Assembly (NCBI GenBank): GCA_047627515.1
Contig: JBLHTU010000053.1
Span: 1 to 19,857 of the forward strand
DNA: 19,857 nt
Source: JAYPLE01 sp047627515
Lineage (GTDB): Bacteria; Bacteroidota; Bacteroidia; Cytophagales; Cyclobacteriaceae
Direction: 5' to 3'
Shown here one piece after another: positions 14,241-19,857 of the stretch (the first letter of the stretch is position 1; every line of letters starts with the position of its first letter). Under the pieces are notes generated by a model, which saw only the letters and a program-made list of their open reading frames with translations, did no database searches and was not told the DNA's origin. The position numbers and the translations under genes are program-made.

Positions 14241-16121
14241 ATGAATAAGAAAGTTCTCGGCGTTTTTCTACTCACTTTAATTGTCTGGTCTAGTACAATA
14301 GCTCAGTCTACCTCTAGTCTGGATAGTATGACATCCTTGTATTATCAAGGACCCAAAGACGCCTCCAGCCTACCTCTGCTGCTACAAATTTGTGCAGATC
14401 ACCCCAGCTCAACCGGACGGATGCTTTTTGCAAGAGAAATGCTGAAAATTGCCGAAGCTGAAGGTAACCGGGACTACATGCATCGCGCCAATCTTGAGAT
14501 TGGGATCGCTTACCGGATACAAGGCATATTATCCGAGAGTACCAGCTCGCTTTTTAAGTCACTAGAAATTGCATCATTAATGGATGACTTATCCAGAATA
14601 GGTGAGTCATTAGGTGAGATCTCGTCCTCCTTTTCTGCACAAGGAGATACAAAAAATGCAGTTAGATACATAAACAAAGCCATCAATATTTTTCGGCAAG
14701 AAAAGGACTCCCTTAATCTATGCATTGCTTTATTAAATACGGGATATGATTATCACATGATGAACAAAACTGATTCCGCCTTGATCTACTATTTTGAAGC
14801 AGATGATATTGCAAGTCAGGCTAGCTTTGGCTTATCCCAGAAAGCATCATTACTCGCCTTTATCAGAGGTAACCGCGGCATAACGCAAGCAAAAATCGGT
14901 ATGGCAGAAGAAGGGATCGCGGCTATCAGAAAATCGATTCAGATCCTATCCGCGCTGGACGATAGGGAAGCAATTGTCGACTATAATTATCAGTTGGCCA
15001 AAATCCTTCATGCCAATGACAGCACCGATGTGGCCATGCGGATTGCACAGCAAGCATTGCTAGAATCATCCATCCTCAATGTAAAATCTACTATGAAAGA
15101 TGTCTCGATACTCCTGTACCGCATGCACTTGAGCAAAAATGATTACAAAAACGCATTACGCTATCGGCTTGCACACGAAGCAATAAAAGACAGTATTCAG
15201 AATGCTAATGTCTTCAGAGAAATGGCTGAGCAGCGCACGGAATATGAAGTCGGACTGAAACAAGCAGAAGTCGACATTCTAGATATTCAGAAGAAAAATC
15301 AAAACATCATTTCGGTCTCCTTAGGAATTGTACTATTCATCATGATCATGGCTTCTTTGTTAGTGTATCGCAATTACAGACAAAAAGCCATTCTTAGTAC
15401 TCAGCTGGAGAAAAAGAGACTTGATCTAGAAGCGCTTAATGCTACGAAGGACAAACTGTTTTCTATTGTCAGTCATGACCTTCGAGGCCCTATTACTGCT
15501 TTTTCCAGCCTCTCACGTATTGTGAGATACTATGTCAAAAGTAAGAAAATAGACGAATTGCTTGAGCTTGCAGATGAAATGGATGACAGTGCCCAGCAAC
15601 TCAACAACATGCTAGAGAACTTACTAGCGTGGACCATACATGAACAAGGCCAGCTGGAACTGAACAAGCAAAGCATCTCATTGTCTGAACTTTTTGCCGA
15701 TCTGCAAAAAATCTACCGAGGCATGCTAGAGGAAAAAAATCTCAACCTTCAAATCACTGTGGATGAGGATGTCAAAGTAGAAGCCGATTGGAACACTCTC
15801 CATGCCGCAGTGCGTAACCTGCTAAGCAATGCAATCAAATTTACCTCCGATGGAGGCACTATTGAGTTGATCGCTCAGAAAGACAACGCCTTGGTGAGCA
15901 TACAAGTGTGTGATACAGGGGTCGGCATAGCAGAAGACAAAAAAGACTCGCTTTTTAAATTAGATGCCACCCAAAAAAGCTCATTTGGCACAAATGGCGA
16001 AAAGGGATTGGGACTGGGGTTAAAAATTGTCTACGAATTTGTAAACTTAAATAGCGGCAATCTGACCGTCAGCTCTAAAGAAGGCCAAGGAACTGTTTTT
16101 TCGATTTCAATTCCTAGTTAA
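14241..16121 (+). CDS. TPR-containing sensor histidine kinase 2
   Basis: This 626-residue paralogue of the preceding kinase has a signal peptide (MNKKVLGVFLLTLIVWSSTIAQ) and divergent TPR-like helical repeats over about 83-318. A charged helix precedes a membrane span at about 356-376. HisKA has His412 in FSIVSHDLRGPI. The HATPase domain has N-box NLLSNAIKF (526-534), G1 DTGVGI (558-563) and G2 GEKGLGLGL (586-594). Shared stretches with kinase 1, such as the MLENLL-W-EQG segment and GEKGLGLGL-VYEF, point to tandem duplication, while the sensor halves have diverged more. The ATG at 14241 is well placed, 78 nt after kinase 1. Its stop overlaps the stop of the convergent response regulator by 4 bp, making that regulator the natural phosphotransfer candidate. 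Confidence 0.94.
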   Translation: MNKKVLGVFLLTLIVWSSTIAQSTSSLDSMTSLYYQGPKDASSLPLLLQICADHPSSTGRMLFAREMLKIAEAEGNRDYMHRANLEIGIAYRIQGILSESTSSLFKSLEIASLMDDLSRIGESLGEISSSFSAQGDTKNAVRYINKAINIFRQEKDSLNLCIALLNTGYDYHMMNKTDSALIYYFEADDIASQASFGLSQKASLLAFIRGNRGITQAKIGMAEEGIAAIRKSIQILSALDDREAIVDYNYQLAKILHANDSTDVAMRIAQQALLESSILNVKSTMKDVSILLYRMHLSKNDYKNALRYRLAHEAIKDSIQNANVFREMAEQRTEYEVGLKQAEVDILDIQKKNQNIISVSLGIVLFIMIMASLLVYRNYRQKAILSTQLEKKRLDLEALNATKDKLFSIVSHDLRGPITAFSSLSRIVRYYVKSKKIDELLELADEMDDSAQQLNNMLENLLAWTIHEQGQLELNKQSISLSELFADLQKIYRGMLEEKNLNLQITVDEDVKVEADWNTLHAAVRNLLSNAIKFTSDGGTIELIAQKDNALVSIQVCDTGVGIAEDKKDSLFKLDATQKSSFGTNGEKGLGLGLKIVYEFVNLNSGNLTVSSKEGQGTVFSISIPS

Positions 16122-16489
16122 TTATCAGGCGTACGGTCAGGAGTCTTGATCACTTCCGATACAAATCGCTTGAGGACGTCCGGCGAAGTTAGCTGCGATT
16201 TTGGGAGAAATAAATCAAAATTGGTGTCGTGATTCGGCTCAATAATATGGCCACTAATCAAAATGATTTTTGGGATGGTCTGCAAAGAGTCCAGCATCTG
16301 AAAACCATCCATATACGGCATATCATAATCCAGTAATACAACGTCTGGATTCTGCTTAGCGATCGCCAGTGCTCCTTTCACGGGATTTTCCCATGAGGAA
16401 ATCAACACCGCGTCAAAAATCTCATCGAAATAGACTTCCAGTAGCTTCAGAAAAAGCGGATCATCATCTATGGCAATACAGGTAGTCAT
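16118..16489 (-). CDS. Single-domain (receiver-only) response regulator
   Basis: The 123-residue product is one CheY-like receiver with nothing after it. Acidic-pocket residues are Asp9-Asp10 in CIAIDDDP, the phosphoacceptor is Asp54 in VVLLDYDMP, Ser79 (IILISGH) takes the usual Thr/Ser place, and Lys97 lies in LFLPKS. It should accept phosphate from a histidine kinase and act by protein-protein contact or as a phosphorelay shuttle, since it has no output domain. The ATG at 16489 is preferred over an in-frame TTG at 16534 because it puts the first strand right at the N terminus. It is convergent with kinase 2, sharing the sequence TTAA as both stop codons. Kinase-regulator pairing is inferred from position. 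Confidence 0.9.
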   Translation of the reverse strand: MTTCIAIDDDPLFLKLLEVYFDEIFDAVLISSWENPVKGALAIAKQNPDVVLLDYDMPYMDGFQMLDSLQTIPKIILISGHIIEPNHDTNFDLFLPKSQLTSPDVLKRFVSEVIKTPDRTPDN

Positions 16490-16598
16490 AATGGGTGTCA
16501 GTGGATTCGATGCGAAGCTAGTAAAATCAGCCAAAGGATTGAGTGTTTAAACTTCAAAGTAAGCTTAACTATTATCTGATACTGTTTAATTTCGCCCT

Positions 16599-17378
16599 AT
16601 GGCTACTAAAAAAATATTTTCTTGGAATGTAAATGGTATCAGAGCAATCATGAAAAAAGACTTCTTGAAAGACCTAGCAGAGATCGATCCTGATGTTCTT
16701 TGTTTACAAGAAACGAAAGCCCAACCTGACGATGTAACCAAAAGCTTAAGCGAAATACCTGGCGGTTATCACACCTACTACAATAGCTCCAAAGCTAGAA
16801 AAGGATATTCTGGTACAGCCGTACTATCGAAAGAGGAGCCCATCAATGTCTTTTATGATATGGGGCTCGAAGAGCATGATCAGGAGGGCAGGGTCATCTC
16901 TGTTGAATTTGAGACCTACTTCCTAGTCACTGTTTACACACCCAATTCAGGTGAGGGACTCAAACGACTGGACTATAGAAGCAATTGGGACGAAGCATTT
17001 AACAATCACATTGTAGCCCTTGAGCAACAAAAACCTGTCATATTGTGTGGAGATCTAAATGTCGCGCACACTGAAATAGATATCGCTCGACCAAAGTCAA
17101 ACTATAACAAATCCGCCGGTTATACACAGACGGAGATAAATGGCCTTGACCAATTATTAGCCGAAGGGTATGTTGATACTTTTCGCCATTTTTATCCAGA
17201 AACGATAAAGTATAGCTGGTGGAGTTATCGTTTCAATTCCAGAGAAAAAAATGTCGGCTGGAGAATTGATTATTTCTTGGCGAGCGAGGCCATCGTTGAT
17301 GAACTGATTGACGCTGAAATTCATAATGATCGATTTGGCTCTGATCACTGCCCTGTAAGTATTACAATCAAAGCATAA
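16599..17378 (+). CDS. xth: Exodeoxyribonuclease III
   Basis: This AP endonuclease/3'-5' exonuclease of base-excision repair is 259 residues, normal for ExoIII. All family motifs are present: FSWNVNGIRA with Asn10 and Asn12, LCLQETK with metal ligand Glu38, VYTPNSG, CGDLNVAHTEIDIARP with Asp152 and Asn154, GWRIDYFLAS with Asp224, and the catalytic pair Asp249-His250 in GSDHCPV. It begins with an ATG and shares a 109-nt divergent spacer with the response regulator. No obvious operon partner lies downstream: gcvT starts 70 nt later. Confidence 0.96.
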   Translation: MATKKIFSWNVNGIRAIMKKDFLKDLAEIDPDVLCLQETKAQPDDVTKSLSEIPGGYHTYYNSSKARKGYSGTAVLSKEEPINVFYDMGLEEHDQEGRVISVEFETYFLVTVYTPNSGEGLKRLDYRSNWDEAFNNHIVALEQQKPVILCGDLNVAHTEIDIARPKSNYNKSAGYTQTEINGLDQLLAEGYVDTFRHFYPETIKYSWWSYRFNSREKNVGWRIDYFLASEAIVDELIDAEIHNDRFGSDHCPVSITIKA

Positions 17379-17447
17379 CAATACTGTCTTACTTCAAGTC
17401 ATCCCAGCAAACCAAGAACACTTTAATACCAAACCCCAACCCCACAA

Positions 17448-18536
17448 ATGAACACTAAGAACATCCCATTAAACGATCTGCACGTAGCCCTTGGCGGAAA
17501 AATGGTGCCTTTTGCAGGTTATAACATGCCCGTCCGATACAACTCGGATAAAGAAGAGCATATGAAAATACGAGAGTCAGTTGGAGTATTTGATGTCTCT
17601 CATATGGGTGAGTTTGAAGTAACGGGCCCAAATGCCTTAGCGTTAATTCAAAAAGTAACGAGTAATGACGCATCCAAACTAATCGATGGTCAAGCGCAAT
17701 ATTCTTGTCTACCGAATGACATCGGTGGAATTGTCGATGATCTAATCGTATATAAGAAAAAAGACAACGACTACCTATTGGTGGTCAATGCATCCAATAT
17801 CGATAAAGATTGGAACTGGATCAGCAGCCAAAACACTATGGCTGCAGAAATGAAAAACATTTCGGACAACATATGTCTCTTTGCAGTGCAAGGGCCAAAG
17901 GCGACTGAGGTATTACAAACCATAACTACCGTCGACCTCTCTTCAATCAAATTTTATCACTTTACGGAAGGCAATATCGGAGGAGTCGATGATGTAATCA
18001 TCAGTGCTACTGGCTATACCGGTTCTGGGGGATTTGAGTTGTATGTGCGCAACGATCAGGCTGAAGCTTTATGGAATGCTGTCTTTGAGGCGGGCAAGCC
18101 CCATGATATACAACCAATAGGTCTTGGGGCAAGAGATACACTTCGGCTAGAAATGGGCTATTGTCTGTATGGTAATGACATAGATGATCACACTTCTCCT
18201 ATAGAAGCAGGTCTTGGGTGGATCACTAAATTCACTAAGGACTTTGTCAATCATGAGCAAATCGCTCAGCATAAAGCCGAAGGTGTTGATAGGAAGTTAG
18301 TTGGTTTCAAAATGGTAGGTAGAGGTATACCACGTCACGGATATCCAATTAAATCAGAAGATGGAACTGAACTTGGACAAGTGACATCCGGCACGATGAG
18401 TCCAAGTCTCAATCTTGGGGTTGGTTTAGGATATGTAACTACTGGTAATCATCTCGCAGAAACAACTATTTATATCGAAATAAGAGGGAAATTGATCGAA
18501 GCTGTGATCACTCGCCCTCCTTTTGTCAAAATCTAA
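17448..18536 (+). CDS. gcvT: Aminomethyltransferase, glycine cleavage system T protein
   Basis: T protein moves the aminomethyl carbon from lipoylated H protein to tetrahydrofolate, releasing ammonia. At 362 residues it is standard length. Typical elements are FDVSHMGEFEVTGPNAL (48-64), QYSCLPNDIGGIVDDLIVY with the catalytic-region Asp97-Asp98, LLVVNASN, VQGPKA, ISATGYTGSGGFELYV, LGARDTLRLEMGYCLYGND, and the C-terminal GQVTSGTMSPSLNLGVGLGYV. It is not next to gcvH or gcvP here, which is usual for Bacteroidota. The comB-like gene starts 11 nt after its stop, so the two are likely co-transcribed. Confidence 0.96.
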   Translation: MNTKNIPLNDLHVALGGKMVPFAGYNMPVRYNSDKEEHMKIRESVGVFDVSHMGEFEVTGPNALALIQKVTSNDASKLIDGQAQYSCLPNDIGGIVDDLIVYKKKDNDYLLVVNASNIDKDWNWISSQNTMAAEMKNISDNICLFAVQGPKATEVLQTITTVDLSSIKFYHFTEGNIGGVDDVIISATGYTGSGGFELYVRNDQAEALWNAVFEAGKPHDIQPIGLGARDTLRLEMGYCLYGNDIDDHTSPIEAGLGWITKFTKDFVNHEQIAQHKAEGVDRKLVGFKMVGRGIPRHGYPIKSEDGTELGQVTSGTMSPSLNLGVGLGYVTTGNHLAETTIYIEIRGKLIEAVITRPPFVKI

Positions 18537-18547
18537 ACTTACCTGCT

Positions 18548-19255
18548 TTGCTAACCCTTGAAGTCTGCCTTACCCCTTCGCTCATTGAGCAACATTCCCT
18601 TAGTGGAAAAGCAGTAGTTGTGGTCGATATCTTTCGAGCAACGTCGTGCATGATTACTGGCATGAATCACGGCATAGCTGCAATTTATCCAGTTGCAACA
18701 GTTGATGAATGTACCCAGCTAGGAGCGAAGGGTATGGTGATGGCTGGTGAAAGAGATGGCAAAAAAATCTCTCACTTTGACATCGGGAACTCCCCATTTG
18801 AATACATGATGGACGAGTGGAAAGGCAGAGAACTTACTGTCAGTACAACTAACGGCACCTTAGCTATTCAAAAATCACAAGAAGGAAATGTCCTCGTGAT
18901 GGGGGCATTTTTGAACTTGACCGCGACTGTTCAATACTTGTTTGAGCTCAATAAGGATGTAGTCATCCATTGTGCCGGATGGAAGGGAACGCCCAACACA
19001 GAAGATACATTGTATGCGGGCATGCTGATCTCTAGACTTATGAACCACTCCTTTGAGCTTTCCAACGATTCTGCTCAGCTTGCTCTGGCGCTTTATGAAA
19101 ATCATCAATCAGATTTGTTGTCAGCAGCAAAAAAATCCAGCCATGCCCACCGACTAGCAAAATTTGGTATTACAAAGGATATTGAATTCTGTATGGAAGT
19201 TGACCGCTTTGCTGGAGTTGTTATATGTGAAGGGAATAAGCTGATTAAAATCTAA
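18548..19255 (+). CDS. comB: 2-phosphosulfolactate phosphatase family protein (ComB-like)
   Basis: The 235-residue product matches the ComB family, Mg-dependent phosphatases that turn 2-phosphosulfolactate into sulfolactate, a coenzyme M precursor in archaea. Conserved elements are VVVVDIFRATSC (23-34), GERDG (67-71), FDIGNSPFEY (77-86), LTVSTTNGT (96-104) and VVIHCAGWKGT. The start is a TTG at 18548, 11 nt after gcvT; no ATG is suitably placed and TTG gives the family's normal N terminus. Bacteroidota do not make methanogenic coenzyme M, so the true substrate is uncertain; a link to sulfonate metabolism is speculation. It overlaps the convergent DUF2721 gene by 11 bp. Confidence 0.88.
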   Translation: MLTLEVCLTPSLIEQHSLSGKAVVVVDIFRATSCMITGMNHGIAAIYPVATVDECTQLGAKGMVMAGERDGKKISHFDIGNSPFEYMMDEWKGRELTVSTTNGTLAIQKSQEGNVLVMGAFLNLTATVQYLFELNKDVVIHCAGWKGTPNTEDTLYAGMLISRLMNHSFELSNDSAQLALALYENHQSDLLSAAKKSSHAHRLAKFGITKDIEFCMEVDRFAGVVICEGNKLIKI

Positions 19256-19655
19256 GCTTTCCGCCCAGTTCCATATCTGAGAGCTCCATTTCAAGAGCCT
19301 TCGTTGACTGCTGTACTTCTCTCAGAGATAAGAGCAAGGATAAAAGTAACAATACGAGCGATGCTCCAAACAGGTAAGAGCCCCACATAGGCAATCCTCT
19401 GAAGATTAAGATCATACTCAGAACACAAAAGAAAAAACTCAAGACTCCGAAAATCTGCATATTACGAATCAGGTGCAACCGCATCCGCAGGTTCTTAATC
19501 TGACCCACTACCACACCTTTATCTCCATGCTGCACGTACTTCCCATGCAATTGGCGAACCATACTTGCAATGGCCAAAAATCGGTTCGTATAAGCTAATA
19601 ACAACAAGGAAATCGCCGGAAATAATAAAGCAGGCGTAGTCAGATCAATGGACAT
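19245..19655 (-). CDS. DUF2721 family membrane protein
   Basis: This 136-residue protein has three membrane spans (about residues 7-25, 66-86 and 91-112). The opening TPALLFPAISLLLLAYTNRFLAIAS, with its LAYTNRF element, is the signature of DUF2721. A basic loop (about 34-65) lies between the first two spans, and the C-terminal tail is acidic then basic. No function is established for the family. Its ATG overlaps the stop of the MazG-like gene (TGATG), so the two are translationally coupled. Its 3' end overlaps comB by 11 bp. Confidence 0.9.
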   Translation of the reverse strand: MSIDLTTPALLFPAISLLLLAYTNRFLAIASMVRQLHGKYVQHGDKGVVVGQIKNLRMRLHLIRNMQIFGVLSFFFCVLSMILIFRGLPMWGSYLFGASLVLLLLSLLLSLREVQQSTKALEMELSDMELGGKLRF

Positions 19656-19857
19656 CAGGAAAGCTTATTATTGGATTTGTGTCGATCTTTATCTCGGATC
19701 GTTTTTTTCTCAAAGTTTTTTTCAAGTGCTGCCGTCAAGTCAACACCTGTCTGATTGGCTAGACAAATAAGTACCCAAAGGACGTCCGCCATTTCATCGC
19801 CCAGATCACGGTTCTTATCGCTTTCCTTAAATGATTGTTCCCCGTAAGTACGCGCCA
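19655..19857 (-). CDS. MazG-like nucleotide pyrophosphohydrolase (C-terminal part, cut by window edge)
   Basis: Only the last 66 codons are in the window; the 5' end lies beyond base 19857. The visible part reads ARTYGEQSFKESDKNRDLG followed by DEMADVLWVLICLANQTGVDL. This contains the E-x-x-D/D-E-x-x-D metal-binding helix pattern of all-alpha MazG-type NTP pyrophosphohydrolases, which hydrolyse nucleoside triphosphates to monophosphates and pyrophosphate as house-cleaning enzymes. The tail (KNFEKKTIRDKDRHKSNNKL) is basic, and the KxxxRD-like segment is common in small MazG-like proteins. It ends TGA with the A shared by the ATG of the DUF2721 gene. Confidence 0.85.
   Translation of the reverse strand, partial: ARTYGEQSFKESDKNRDLGDEMADVLWVLICLANQTGVDLTAALEKNFEKKTIRDKDRHKSNNKLS

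Noticed and set aside
16545..16552. GTTTAAAC palindrome in the spacer between the response regulator and xth
   Set aside because: An 8-bp palindrome alone is weak evidence for an operator and no second copy is nearby.
1..19857. tRNA, rRNA, CRISPR, insertion sequence, integrase, toxin-antitoxin or defence genes
   Set aside because: None found: spacers are too short for most RNA genes, no regularly spaced repeats were seen, and no transposase, recombinase or known defence protein is encoded.

Overview
The window is a 19.9 kb stretch of an ordinary-looking Bacteroidota chromosome, most likely a free-living, possibly marine, Cytophagales- or Saprospiria-type organism (the level below phylum is inference). 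The main evidence is a 1346-residue secreted protein ending in a type IX secretion (T9SS) type A sorting domain, a pair of TPR-containing sensor histidine kinases of the kind common in this phylum, a TAnnTTTG-type promoter box, few recognisable Shine-Dalgarno sites, and AT-leaning coding DNA. TTG starts are used several times; two (the first kinase and comB) are well supported by the proteins they give.

Layout. 1-5.06 kb: a membrane-anchored GATase1-like protein (+), then on the minus strand a MATE exporter, a Nudix hydrolase and a secreted protein of a family often mislabelled 'septum formation inhibitor Maf'. A divergent promoter region near 4.6 kb then reads rightward into a small lipoprotein. 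5.08-9.18 kb: the giant sortilin/BNR-type T9SS protein, closed by a near-perfect intrinsic terminator. 9.18-11.5 kb: RNase HII (rnhB, with a C-terminal beta-clamp-binding-like QLDLF motif), a convergent POTRA-less Omp85-type outer-membrane barrel, and a CsaA-like tRNA-binding-domain protein. 11.5-12.3 kb: the least explained part, with a 119-bp segment bounded by perfect 13-bp inverted repeats, a possible 57-residue ORF and an unrecognised small protein of about 106-152 residues. 12.3-16.5 kb: two tandem paralogous TPR histidine kinases and a convergent receiver-only response regulator. 16.6-19.9 kb: exodeoxyribonuclease III, glycine-cleavage T protein (gcvT), 2-phosphosulfolactate phosphatase-like ComB, and on the minus strand a MazG-like pyrophosphohydrolase (cut by the window edge) coupled to a DUF2721 membrane protein.

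How genes may work together. The small protein at 11.8 kb, the two kinases and the single-domain response regulator look like one signalling locus: the small ORF ends 7 nt before kinase 1, kinase 2 follows after 78 nt, and kinase 2 shares its stop with the regulator. The rest is housekeeping (rnhB, xth, gcvT, Nudix, MazG-like) mixed with envelope and export genes. Packing is tight, with three tail-to-tail gene overlaps. I see no tRNA, rRNA, CRISPR array, insertion sequence, prophage or recognised defence system. The best second-look targets are the 11.5-12.3 kb patch, the domain inserted in the large propeller protein, and the clamp motif in RNase HII.
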